Part shown: one piece after another, positions 9,158 through 16,686 of the stretch
Position numbering within the stretch: the stretch's first letter is position 1
How the letters are laid out: the number at the start of each line of letters is the position of its first letter
Assembly: GCA_002305415.1 (NCBI GenBank)
Contig: DBQX01000003.1
Location: 1 to 64,000 of the forward strand
Source of the DNA: Actinomycetales bacterium UBA1383
GTDB taxonomy: Bacteria > Actinomycetota > Actinomycetes > Actinomycetales > Actinomycetaceae
Length of the DNA stretch: 64,000 nt
Reading direction: 5' to 3'
The notes under the pieces: model-generated
The model's database searches: none
Seen by the model: only the letters and a program-made list of their open reading frames with translations
Told to the model about the DNA's origin: nothing
Position numbers and translations under genes: made by a program

Positions 9158-10143
9158 GCCATCCCGTGAACTCCCTCCTGGAACGCCTCGAGCCAGAGAT
9201 GGCCGAGGTCGAGCGGCTGCTCGGCCAGCACACGTCCCACGCCGAGGCCACCATCGCGGCCCCGGCGTCCCACCTGGCGAAGGCGGGGGGCAAGCGGTTG
9301 CGGCCGATGCTCACCCTCCTCGGGTCGCAGCTGGGCAGCGGGGTCAACGACGCCGTCCGGCGCGCCGCCGTGGCGGTGGAGGTTACCCACCTGGCGTCGC
9401 TGTACCACGACGACGTCATGGACTCCGCGACGCTCCGTCGCGGCGCTCCGGCCGCCCAGGCGCTGTGGGGCAACAACGTCGCGATCCTCACGGGCGACCT
9501 GCTGTTCGCCCGGGCCTCCCAGATCGTCGCCTCCCTCGGCGCCGACGCCGTCCTCATCCACGCCGAGACCTTCGAGCGGCTGTGCGTCGGCCAGTTGCAC
9601 GAGGCGCTGGGGGCGCCTCCGGGCGCCGACCCGGTGGCGCACTACCTGGACGTGCTCGCGGACAAGACGGGTTCGCTGATCGCGACCAGCGCCCGCTACG
9701 GCGCGCTGTTCTCGGGCGCCGATGAGCGGTCCATCGCGGTCATGGCCGCCTACGGCGAGAAGGTGGGTGTGGCCTTCCAGCTCGCCGACGACGTCATCGA
9801 CCTCTCGTCGGACTCGGCCACCAGTGGCAAGACCCCCGGGACGGACCTCCGTGAGGGAGTCGACACCATGCCCGTCCTGCTGCTCCGCCAGCAGGCAGCC
9901 GCCGGGACGCTCGACGACGCCGGCCGGTCGATCCTCGCCCGCCTCGACGCGGGCATCGAGACCGACGAGGAGCTCGCGGGCGTCCTCGCCGACCTCCGCG
10001 CGCACCCCGTGCTCGAGGAGGCGCGGGAGATGGCGCGCGAGTGGGTCCGGGCCGCCGTCGCCGAACTGGATCCGCTGCCCGAGGGTGACGTGAAGGTCAC
10101 GCTGCGCCAGTTCGCGGACCTGCTCGTGGAGCGGATGGCCTGA
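9154..10143 (+). CDS. polyprenyl diphosphate synthase (trans-isoprenyl family)
   Basis: Condenses isopentenyl diphosphate into an all-trans polyprenyl diphosphate. Both aspartate-rich motifs are present: YHDDVMDSATLRRG (first, near residue 89) and QLADDVIDL (second, near residue 210), with the KAGGKRLRP substrate site near residue 45. Coupling by GTGA overlap to nuoN supports a role in making the menaquinone side chain; chain length cannot be read reliably. It is often annotated heptaprenyl/octaprenyl synthase (IspB/HepT-like). The last 47 nt overlap the convergent rarD gene. Confidence 0.9.
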   Translation: MSHPVNSLLERLEPEMAEVERLLGQHTSHAEATIAAPASHLAKAGGKRLRPMLTLLGSQLGSGVNDAVRRAAVAVEVTHLASLYHDDVMDSATLRRGAPAAQALWGNNVAILTGDLLFARASQIVASLGADAVLIHAETFERLCVGQLHEALGAPPGADPVAHYLDVLADKTGSLIATSARYGALFSGADERSIAVMAAYGEKVGVAFQLADDVIDLSSDSATSGKTPGTDLREGVDTMPVLLLRQQAAAGTLDDAGRSILARLDAGIETDEELAGVLADLRAHPVLEEAREMAREWVRAAVAELDPLPEGDVKVTLRQFADLLVERMA

Positions 10144-11011
10144 GCGCGGCGTGGTGGCGCGCGCCGTCGAGGGCGAAGACGGCCACGGCCAGCCACACGA
10201 GCGCGAAGCCCGCCCAGCGGGCTGCCGGCATCGGCTCACCGAACGCCAGCCAGCCGATGAGGAACTGGAGGGTGGGCGTCAGGTACTGGAGCACGCCGAT
10301 GGTGACGAGGGGGATGCGCGCCGCCGCGCCGGCGAACAGCAGCAGGGGAACGGCGGTGACCACACCGCTCGCGGCGACGAGCGCGCCGTACGGCGTGAGG
10401 AGGTCCACTGTGTCCCGGCCGGCGGCGTGGAGCACCAGCAGGTAGCCGAGTGCGAGCGGCGCGATGGCGGCCGTCTCGACGGCGAGTCCCGGCACCGCCG
10501 GGACGGTGCGGCCCGCCCTCTTCTTGATCACCCCGTACAGCGTGAACGTGGTGGCCACCCCGAGGGCGATCACCGGCACCTGGCCGTACCCGGCGACCAT
10601 GACCACGACGGCGGCGGCGCCCAGCACGAACGCCAGCCACTGGCCGCGCCGCAACTCCTCGCCGAGGAACACCACGCCCACGAGGGCCACCAGGAGGGGA
10701 TTGATGTAGTAGCCGAGGGCCGCGTCGAGGGTGCGCCCGGTGGTGACCCCCCAGACGTACAGGGTCCAGTTGGCGGCGACGAGGACACCGCCGGCGGCGA
10801 GCAGCGTCACTGTCCGCCGGTCGCCGAGGGCGCCGTGGAGCCGCGGGCGCGTCACGGCGAGCGCAGCCAGGCAGAAGGCGAGGGACCACAGCGCGCGGTG
10901 CGCCACCACCTCGAACGGCCCCGACCGCTCAAGCAGCCGGAAGTAGAACGGGAACGCACCCCACAGCAGGTACGCGGCGAATCCCTGGATCACCCCCGCC
11001 CGTTCCCGCAC
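10097..11011 (-). CDS. rarD: RarD-type EamA-family permease
   Basis: 304-residue membrane protein of the drug/metabolite transporter superfamily with about ten hydrophobic segments. The N-terminal GFAAYLLWGAFPFYFRLLE stretch is diagnostic of RarD, as is the later NWTLYVWGVTTGRTLDAALGYYINPL region. The substrate is unknown; E. coli RarD was named for a chloramphenicol-sensitivity phenotype, which does not define a function here. GTG start. The 3' end runs 47 nt into the polyprenyl synthase gene on the other strand. Confidence 0.87.
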   Translation of the reverse strand: MRERAGVIQGFAAYLLWGAFPFYFRLLERSGPFEVVAHRALWSLAFCLAALAVTRPRLHGALGDRRTVTLLAAGGVLVAANWTLYVWGVTTGRTLDAALGYYINPLLVALVGVVFLGEELRRGQWLAFVLGAAAVVVMVAGYGQVPVIALGVATTFTLYGVIKKRAGRTVPAVPGLAVETAAIAPLALGYLLVLHAAGRDTVDLLTPYGALVAASGVVTAVPLLLFAGAAARIPLVTIGVLQYLTPTLQFLIGWLAFGEPMPAARWAGFALVWLAVAVFALDGARHHAALRPSAPRAGPRTGAA

Positions 11012-11013
11012 CC

Positions 11014-11084
11014 GCCGATTCTGTCACGCCTCCCGCCCCACGGACCCTCCGGGGCGGGAGGGTCGGGGCCTTTGTAGAATCGGC
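11014..11084. promoter_or_regulatory. divergent rarD/fprA promoter region with nested dyads
   Basis: A 9-bp perfect inverted repeat (GCCGATTCT at 11014-11022, AGAATCGGC at 11076-11084) places mirror-image -10 sequences on both strands: TAGAAT (11075-11080) towards fprA and CAGAAT on the minus strand towards rarD. Inside it lies a second perfect dyad, CCTCCCGCCCC (11029-11039) with GGGGCGGGAGG (11051-11061). I see no good -35 for either. Function as a shared control region is inferred. Confidence 0.45.
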
Positions 11085-11117
11085 AGGAGCCACCCGTCCC
11101 TGGAACGAAAGGCATTC

Positions 11118-12500
11118 GTGACTGATCCACGCCCTCTGAGCGTCGCCGTCGTGGGCGCCGGACCGGCAGGCATCTATGCCGCCGACATCCTCTCCAAGTC
11201 CGGCCTCCCGGTCTCGATCGACATGTTCGAGCGGCTGCCCGCACCCTACGGCCTGGTGCGGTACGGTGTCGCGCCCGACCACCCGCGGATCAAGCAGATC
11301 ATGGTCGCACTGTTCCGGATCCTCGAGCGCGGGGACATCCGCCTGATCGGGAACGTGGACGTGGGTGAGGACGTGTCGGTCGCGCAGCTGCGCGAGCACT
11401 ACGACGCCGTCGTCCTCGCCACGGGCTCCGACCGTGACGCCCCCCTCGACCTGCCCGGCGCGGACCTCCCCGAGGTGTACGGCGCCAGCGAGTTCGTGTT
11501 CTGGTACGACGGCCACCCGGACGTACCGCGGACGTGGCCGCTGGTGGCACGCGAAGTGGCGGTGCTCGGCGTCGGGAACGTCGCGCTCGACGTGGCGCGC
11601 ATCCTCACGAAGCGGGTGGATGACCTGGCCCGTACCGACATCCCGGACAACGTCGTGCAGGCACTGCGCGACAACCCCGTGACGGACGTGCACGTGTTCG
11701 GCCGCCGGGGCCCCGCCCAGGCCAAGTTCACCCCGCTCGAGCTCCGTGAGCTCGGGCAGGTGCCCGGGGTGGACGTGGTGGTCTACGAGGAGGACTTCGA
11801 CTTCGACGACGCCTCCGAGGCGGCGATCCGGTCGTCCAACCAGACGAAGCAGGTCGTCAAGCAACTGGTGGACTGGACGCTGAAGGAGCCGGCGGACCTC
11901 ACGGCGCCGCGCCGTATCCACCTCCACTTCCTCCACTCGCCGGTCGAGGTCCTGGGACGGGACGGGCACGTCGTCGGTATCCGCACCGAACGCACCGCGC
12001 TCCAGGGCGACGGGACGGTCCGGGGGACGGGCGAGTTCGTCGACACGCCCGTCCAGGCGGTGTACCGGGCCGTGGGCTACTTCAGCTCGCCGATCGCCGG
12101 TGTCCCCTTCGACGACGTCCACGGCGTCGTCCCGAACGCGGAGGGTCGTGTGCTGGGTGGCGACGGCCAGCCCGTGCCCGGGCTCTACGCCTCCGGCTGG
12201 GTGAAGCGTGGGCCTGTCGGGCTGATCGGGTCCACCAAGTCGGACGCGCAACAGACGATCGCGCACCTCGTGGAGGACGCCCACGCCGGGCGCCTGCACG
12301 CCAGTGGCGACCGGGACGCCGTCGTGCGGGCCCTGGAGGCCGCGGGCGTCCGCTACACGACCTGGCAGGGGTGGGAGCTCCTCGACGCCTACGAGCGCGG
12401 CCTGGGCGAGCAGACCGGCCGTGAGCGCCTCAAGGTGGTGGAGCGGGAGACCATGGTCGCCGTCAGCCGCGTGGAGGAGCACGCCGGGAAGCTGTGGTGA
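11118..12500 (+). CDS. fprA: ferredoxin/flavodoxin-NADP+ reductase, adrenodoxin-reductase type
   Basis: FAD-dependent enzyme (460 residues) exchanging electrons between NADP(H) and ferredoxin or flavodoxin. The FAD-binding motif VVGAGPAGIYAADIL is at the N-terminus, the NADP-binding VLGVGNVALDVARIL near residue 150, and the C-terminal YASGWVKRGPVGLIGSTKSD segment is typical of mycobacterial FprA. The GTG start has the purine stretch GGAACGAAAGG just upstream. It is transcribed away from rarD. Confidence 0.93.
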   Translation: MTDPRPLSVAVVGAGPAGIYAADILSKSGLPVSIDMFERLPAPYGLVRYGVAPDHPRIKQIMVALFRILERGDIRLIGNVDVGEDVSVAQLREHYDAVVLATGSDRDAPLDLPGADLPEVYGASEFVFWYDGHPDVPRTWPLVAREVAVLGVGNVALDVARILTKRVDDLARTDIPDNVVQALRDNPVTDVHVFGRRGPAQAKFTPLELRELGQVPGVDVVVYEEDFDFDDASEAAIRSSNQTKQVVKQLVDWTLKEPADLTAPRRIHLHFLHSPVEVLGRDGHVVGIRTERTALQGDGTVRGTGEFVDTPVQAVYRAVGYFSSPIAGVPFDDVHGVVPNAEGRVLGGDGQPVPGLYASGWVKRGPVGLIGSTKSDAQQTIAHLVEDAHAGRLHASGDRDAVVRALEAAGVRYTTWQGWELLDAYERGLGEQTGRERLKVVERETMVAVSRVEEHAGKLW

Positions 12501-12536
12501 CGGAACAGTTCCCGCGCCTCCCGCGTTGACCAGAAC

Positions 12537-13400
12537 GTGAGATCACACCACAACGGACTGAAGACCGCCGCCCTCTTCGGCGTCCTCTGGGCACTCCTCC
12601 TCGGCATGGGCTCGATCATCGCGAACTCGAGCAACCAGCCGATGTTCCTGTGGCTGTTCGCCGGCCTCGGGCTGGTCTCGACCTTCGTGTCGTACTGGTT
12701 CTCCGACCGGATCGCGCTCGCCTCGATGCAGGCACGCCCGGTGTCCGAGGTGGAGGCCCCCCAGATCTACGCGATGGTGCGTGAACTCTCGACCCGCGCC
12801 GGCCAGCCCATGCCGCGCATCTACGTCTCGCCGACCGCGGCGCCCAACGCGTTCGCGACCGGGAGGAACCCCGCCAACTCGGCGATCTGCGTCACGCGGG
12901 GCATCCTCGAGATCCTGGAGCCGCGGGAACTCCGGGCGGTGCTGGGCCACGAGCTCATGCACGTGTACAACCGTGACATCCTCACGTCGTCGGTGGCGGC
13001 GGCGCTGGCGGGCATCATCACCTCGGTGGCGCAGTTCATGTTCTTCTTCGGTGGCGGGGACCGGCGTGAGGGGGGCAACCCGTTCGCCGGCCTGCTGATG
13101 GTCATCCTCGCGCCCCTCGCGGCCATGCTGATCCAGCTGGCGATCTCCCGGACCCGCGAGTACGACGCCGACGAGGACGGGGCGCAGCTCACCCAGGACC
13201 CCCTCGCGCTCGCGTCGGCGCTGGCGAAGCTGGAGAACGGGACCCGGCAGCGGCCGCTGGCGCCCACGCCGGCGACCGAGTCCGTGTCCCACATGATGAT
13301 CGCCAACCCCTTCCGGGGCGGCGGCTTCAGCCGGATGTTCGCCACCCACCCGCCGATGGCGGACCGGATCGCGCGCCTGGAGAGGATGGCCGGCTACTAG
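12537..13400 (+). CDS. htpX: membrane-bound zinc metalloprotease HtpX
   Basis: M48-family membrane protease for quality control of membrane proteins (287 residues). Two hydrophobic segments lie at the N-terminus; the zinc motif HELMH (in LGHELMHVYNRD) is near residue 140, and the third ligand region SRTREYDADEDGA is near residue 205. Two more hydrophobic stretches lie between them. The GTG start has no clear ribosome site. The stop codon shares CTAG with that of convergent yajQ. Confidence 0.93.
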   Translation: MRSHHNGLKTAALFGVLWALLLGMGSIIANSSNQPMFLWLFAGLGLVSTFVSYWFSDRIALASMQARPVSEVEAPQIYAMVRELSTRAGQPMPRIYVSPTAAPNAFATGRNPANSAICVTRGILEILEPRELRAVLGHELMHVYNRDILTSSVAAALAGIITSVAQFMFFFGGGDRREGGNPFAGLLMVILAPLAAMLIQLAISRTREYDADEDGAQLTQDPLALASALAKLENGTRQRPLAPTPATESVSHMMIANPFRGGGFSRMFATHPPMADRIARLERMAGY

Positions 13401-13894
13401 CGGTAGTTGACGAACTGGAGGGCGGCGTCGATCTCCGCGCCCTTCAGCAGCGCGATGACCTGCTGCAGGTCGTCCCGGGACTTCGAGCTCACGCGCACCT
13501 CGTCACCCGTCACCTGGGTGCGCACCCCGCGTGGCCCCTCGTCACGGACGAGCTTCGTGATGGTCCGCGCCACCTCCTGGCTCAGCCCCTCCCGCACGTG
13601 ACCCACCAGGCGGTACACCTTGCCCGATGCCCGGGGCTCGCCGTCGCCGGTGTCGATCGCCTTGAGCGAGACACCGCGCCGGACCAGCTTGGTCTGGAAG
13701 ACGTCGAGGATGGCCTTCACCCGCTCCGGCGAGTTCGCCACCATGAGGACGTCGTCGCCGCTCCAGCTGATCGAGGCGCCCACTCCCTTGAAGTCGTAGC
13801 GCTGCGCGATCTCCTTCGCTGCCTGGTTGAGCGCGTTGTCGACCTCCTGCCGGTCCACCCTGCTGACGACGTCGAACGACGACTCCGCGGACAT
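13397..13894 (-). CDS. YajQ-family nucleotide-binding protein
   Basis: Small cytoplasmic protein of the YajQ/DUF520 family (165 residues), starting MSAESSFDVVSRVDRQEVDNAL with the conserved RYDFKG motif near residue 34. Some members bind cyclic di-GMP and act in regulation, but the function in this organism is unknown. Length is standard. The start ATG is preceded by GGGAGGAGAGGCC, a strong ribosome site. Confidence 0.92.
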   Translation of the reverse strand: MSAESSFDVVSRVDRQEVDNALNQAAKEIAQRYDFKGVGASISWSGDDVLMVANSPERVKAILDVFQTKLVRRGVSLKAIDTGDGEPRASGKVYRLVGHVREGLSQEVARTITKLVRDEGPRGVRTQVTGDEVRVSSKSRDDLQQVIALLKGAEIDAALQFVNYR

Positions 13895-13969
13895 GGCCTC
13901 TCCTCCCGGTGGCGTTGCTCACGTTGCGGGCCGCACGGCCCGGTCGTGTCCCATTTTGCCCCATCCGGG

Positions 13970-14000
13970 TTCCGCGCCGGCCGCCACGACCTGATACCCT
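13970..14000 (+). promoter_or_regulatory. candidate promoter of the tRNA-Tyr gene
   Basis: A -10 hexamer TACCCT at 13995-14000 lies 21 nt before the mature tRNA 5' end, with a weak -35 (TTCCGC, 13970-13975, 19-nt spacer). The position is reasonable but the match is modest. Confidence 0.3.
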
Positions 14001-14021
14001 CGTGCTCGCACCACGGTGCGC

Positions 14022-14103
14022 GGCGGGTTACCCGAGTGGCCAAAGGGAGCTGACTGTAAATCAGTTGCGGAATGCTTCGGGGGTTCGAATCCCTCACCCG
14101 CCA
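14022..14103 (+). tRNA. tRNA-Tyr (GTA)
   Basis: Class II tRNA of 82 nt. The acceptor GGCGGGT (14022-14028) pairs with ACCCGCC, the anticodon stem is GCTGA/TCAGT (one G-T pair) with loop CTGTAAA and anticodon GTA at 14056-14058, followed by a long variable arm and T-loop GGTTCGAAT. The discriminator is A. The CCA end is not encoded. It heads a cluster of three tRNA genes. Confidence 0.97.
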
Positions 14104-14204
14104 CTGTGCCCCGGTCCTCAAGGCCGGGGCGCCGGCATGCGGGGCAGCCCTGTCCGGGGGAGGATTTCCCTTCCACCACCGGGTCGCGTAAGCTTGTCGG
14201 CGCT

Positions 14205-14277
14205 GCCCCGATAGCTCAGTCGGCAGAGCGTCTCCATGGTAAGGAGAAGGTCAAGGGTTCGATTCCCTTTCGGGGCT
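14205..14277 (+). tRNA. tRNA-Thr (GGT)
   Basis: 73-nt tRNA. The acceptor GCCCCGA (14205-14211) pairs with TCGGGGC, the anticodon stem is TCTCC/GGAGA with loop ATGGTAA and anticodon GGT at 14238-14240 (reads ACC/ACU), and the T-loop contains GGTTCGATT. CCA is not encoded. Confidence 0.97.
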
Positions 14278-14313
14278 CTGGTCACAATGACCTGGTGCCG
14301 GTTCGGCACATGC

Positions 14314-14387
14314 GGCGGGATAGCTCAGTCGGTCAGAGCGCACGACTCATAATCGTGAGGTCGCGGGTTCAAACCCCGCTCCCGCTA
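14314..14387 (+). tRNA. tRNA-Met (CAT), elongator type
   Basis: 74-nt tRNA. The acceptor GGCGGGA pairs with TCCCGCT, with a G-U at the end; the anticodon stem is CACGA/TCGTG with loop CTCATAA and anticodon CAT at 14348-14350. The base-paired acceptor end and the lack of three GC pairs below the anticodon loop indicate an elongator rather than an initiator. It immediately precedes rpmG, as is usual in actinobacteria. Confidence 0.95.
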
Positions 14388-14418
14388 CCGGCTGGCGGCG
14401 AGATGAAGCGAGGAAATC

Positions 14419-14589
14419 GTGGCGAGCAAGACGCAGGACATCCGTCCGAAGATCACCTTGGCGTGCGAGAAGTGCAAGGAGCGCAACTACATCACCAAGA
14501 AGAACCGCCGGAACACCCCGGACCGGTTGACCATCACGAAGTACTGCCCGCGCTGCAACGCGCACACGAGCCACCGCGAGACGCGGTAG
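14419..14589 (+). CDS. rpmG: 50S ribosomal protein L33, zinc-binding form
   Basis: 56-residue large-subunit protein. Two CxxC pairs are intact (CEKCKERNY near residue 15 and YCPRCNAH near residue 40), so this is the zinc-containing C+ paralog. GTG start after the purine-rich AAGCGAGGAAATC. The position between tRNA-Met and a MaoC pair is the conserved actinobacterial arrangement. Confidence 0.95.
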   Translation: MASKTQDIRPKITLACEKCKERNYITKKNRRNTPDRLTITKYCPRCNAHTSHRETR

Positions 14590-14595
14590 GCGCCC

Positions 14596-14609
14596 TAGGC
14601 TGGACTCCG
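14596..14609 (+). promoter_or_regulatory. candidate -10 for a leaderless transcript of the MaoC pair
   Basis: TAGGCT at 14596-14601 is followed 7 nt later by the GTG start at 14609, the geometry of a leaderless mRNA. No ribosome site is present in the 19-nt gap after rpmG. The -35 is unrecognisable. Confidence 0.45.
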
Positions 14610-15079
14610 TGACAGAGAACGCGAAGCCCACGAGCGTGAACGACGCGCTCGTGGGCTCTTCCTATCCTCCCGTGGAACGCTACGAGGTCTGCGCGGCCAA
14701 GATCGCCGAGTTCGCCGCGGCGACGGGCGCCTCCAGCCCCCTCCACGTCGACCGCGACGCCGCCCGTGCTGCTGGCTACGGCGACGTCGTCGCGCCACCC
14801 ACGTTCGCCGTCGTCGTCGCCCAGCGCGCCGAGGGGTCCTACATCAACGACCCGGCCTCGGGGATCGACTTCTCGCGCGTGGTGCACGCCGACGAGGCGT
14901 TCGCGCACCACCGCCCGATCGTGGCGGGCGACGTCCTCGCTACCACGGTCCACGTGGAGTCGATCACCCACCGCGGCGGGATCTCGATGGTCACCACGCG
15001 CGCCGAGATCGTCGACGCGGCCGGCGAGCCCGTCTCGACCGTTCGCTCCACCCTCGCGGTCCGGGGGGCGGACGCATGA
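14609..15079 (+). CDS. MaoC N-terminal-like (FAS1-type dehydratase) hot-dog protein
   Basis: 156-residue hot-dog-fold protein resembling the HadA subunit of the mycobacterial hydroxyacyl-ACP dehydratase. The typical stretch YEVCAAKIAEFAAATG leads into a variable hydratase core. The catalytic Asp/His motif is not obvious here and is expected in the partner. The ATGA overlap with the next gene supports a heterodimer. The substrate is unknown: the organism need not make mycolic acids, so HadA is used only as a family comparison. Confidence 0.82.
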   Translation: MTENAKPTSVNDALVGSSYPPVERYEVCAAKIAEFAAATGASSPLHVDRDAARAAGYGDVVAPPTFAVVVAQRAEGSYINDPASGIDFSRVVHADEAFAHHRPIVAGDVLATTVHVESITHRGGISMVTTRAEIVDAAGEPVSTVRSTLAVRGADA

Positions 15080-15489
15080 GCACGCCACTCACTCCCGGTC
15101 AGGTGCTCTTCGAGCGGACGGTCGCCGTCGACCGGGCGCGACTCGTCCGCTATGCGGGCGCCTCCGGGGATTTCAACCCGATCCACTGGAACGAGCGCTT
15201 CGCGCGGGAGGTGGGCCTTGACGGCGTCATCGCCCACGGCATGCTGACGATGGGGATCGCCGCGGGCGTGCTCGAGGAGTGGGTGGGGGACCCGGGACGG
15301 ATCACCTCCTACTCGACTCGCTTCTCCCGCCCCGTTCCGGTCCCGGATCCCGGCGTGGCGGAACTCGCCGTCTCCGGCAGGGTCGGGACGGTGGCGGAGG
15401 ACGGCACGGTGCGCGTGGACCTCACCGTGACGTGCGAGGGACGCGCGGTGCTGGCGAAGGCGCAGGCTGTCGTTGCCCCGCCGCGCTGA
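15076..15489 (+). CDS. MaoC-family dehydratase (HadB-like)
   Basis: 137-residue hot-dog protein with the hydratase motif YAGASGDFNPIHWNERFA, containing the catalytic Asp and His, followed by the GVIAHGMLTMG helix. Probable catalytic partner of the preceding protein in a (3R)-hydroxyacyl dehydratase. The ATG overlaps the upstream stop; the MFS gene starts directly after its TGA. Confidence 0.85.
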   Translation: MSTPLTPGQVLFERTVAVDRARLVRYAGASGDFNPIHWNERFAREVGLDGVIAHGMLTMGIAAGVLEEWVGDPGRITSYSTRFSRPVPVPDPGVAELAVSGRVGTVAEDGTVRVDLTVTCEGRAVLAKAQAVVAPPR

Positions 15490-16686
15490 GTGACCCCGGC
15501 GACCCGGGCGGCGTGGGCGACGTTCGCGGTGTTCGCCTTCGCCGGCCTCGGCCTGTCCACCTGGCTGGCGCGACTTCCCGCGGTCCGTGACGCCCTCGCG
15601 CTGCGGCCCGCGCAGATGGGGCTCATCCTCCTCGCGGGGTCGATCGGCTCCACGGTCGCGCTCCCGCTGACCGGCTGGGTGATCCAGCGGATCGGGATCC
15701 GGCGGACCGTGGGCGGCGGCGTCCTCACGATGTCCCTCGCGCTGAGCCTCGCGGCGGTCGCGGTGGCGCGCGGCGAACCGGTTCTCCTGGCCGCGCTCCT
15801 GTTCCTCGCGTTCGGCGGGGCGGCCGTCTGGGACGTGGCGATGAACCTGCAGGGCACGCTGGTGGAGCAGGCTCTGGGCCGGTCGATCATGCCGCGGTTC
15901 CACGCGGGCTACTCCCTCGGCACCATCCTCGGTGCCGTCCTCGGAGCGGCCGCCGCCCGTCTGGGCGTGCCGCTCCTCGTCCACATCCCGGTCGCGGCCG
16001 CCCTCCTCGCGGGGGGCGCCCTCACGTCCCTGCGCTGCTTCCTCCCGGACCGCCCGCCTCCCGACGACGGCGCGCGCCCCGGCGCCTTCTCCGCGTGGGG
16101 CGAGCGGCGGACCCTGCTCGTGGGCGTCGTCGTGCTGGCGGCCGGCCTCGCCGAGGGTGCCGCGAACGACTGGGTCGCCCTCGCCGTGGTCGACGGTTTC
16201 GACGAGTCCAATGCCACGGGAGCGCTCGCCTTCGCGCTCTTCGTGACGGCGATGACGCTGATGCGGGTGGTGGGTACCCGCCTGCTGGAGCGCCACGGGC
16301 GGGTGGTGGTGCTGCTGTCCTCGACGATGGCCGCCGTCCTCGGCCTCGGGGTGTTCACGCTCGCGCCGGGCCTGCCACTCGCCCTCGGGGGCGCGGTCCT
16401 CTGGGGAGCGGGCGCGGCACTCGGGTTCCCGGTGGGGATGTCGGCCGCGTCCGACGACCCCGCGCGCGCCGCGGTGCGGCTGTCGGTGGTCTCGACCATC
16501 GGCTACACCGCCTTCATCGCCGGGCCGCCCCTGCTCGGCCTGCTGGCCGAGCAGCACGGCTACCGCCTCGCGCTGCTGTTCGTCGCGCTCCCGCTCCTGG
16601 CGTCGCTCGTCGCCATTCCCGCGACCCGGCCGCTGGCCCCGCACCCGATCCCGGCAGACCCCCGGGAGGGTAGTCTTCCGGCATGA
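15490..16686 (+). CDS. MFS transporter
   Basis: Major facilitator superfamily permease of 398 residues with about 12 hydrophobic segments and a cytoplasmic break near residue 195 (RPPPDDGARPGAFSAWGERR). It resembles the YbjJ-like group, but the substrate cannot be deduced. The GTG start immediately follows the upstream stop, so it is co-transcribed and translationally coupled with the MaoC pair. Its last codons contain a promoter-like element for murB. Confidence 0.82.
   Translation: MTPATRAAWATFAVFAFAGLGLSTWLARLPAVRDALALRPAQMGLILLAGSIGSTVALPLTGWVIQRIGIRRTVGGGVLTMSLALSLAAVAVARGEPVLLAALLFLAFGGAAVWDVAMNLQGTLVEQALGRSIMPRFHAGYSLGTILGAVLGAAAARLGVPLLVHIPVAAALLAGGALTSLRCFLPDRPPPDDGARPGAFSAWGERRTLLVGVVVLAAGLAEGAANDWVALAVVDGFDESNATGALAFALFVTAMTLMRVVGTRLLERHGRVVVLLSSTMAAVLGLGVFTLAPGLPLALGGAVLWGAGAALGFPVGMSAASDDPARAAVRLSVVSTIGYTAFIAGPPLLGLLAEQHGYRLALLFVALPLLASLVAIPATRPLAPHPIPADPREGSLPA
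16671..16683 (+). promoter_or_regulatory. candidate -10 for a leaderless murB transcript
   Basis: TAGTCT at 16671-16676 lies exactly 6 nt upstream of the murB ATG, inside the end of the MFS gene. There is no ribosome site between them. This geometry is typical of actinobacterial leaderless promoters. Confidence 0.5.

Noticed and set aside
14609..15489. HadAB as evidence for mycolic-acid synthesis
   Set aside because: The pair is related to HadA/HadB in fold only; nothing else here points to mycolate synthesis and similar MaoC pairs occur widely.
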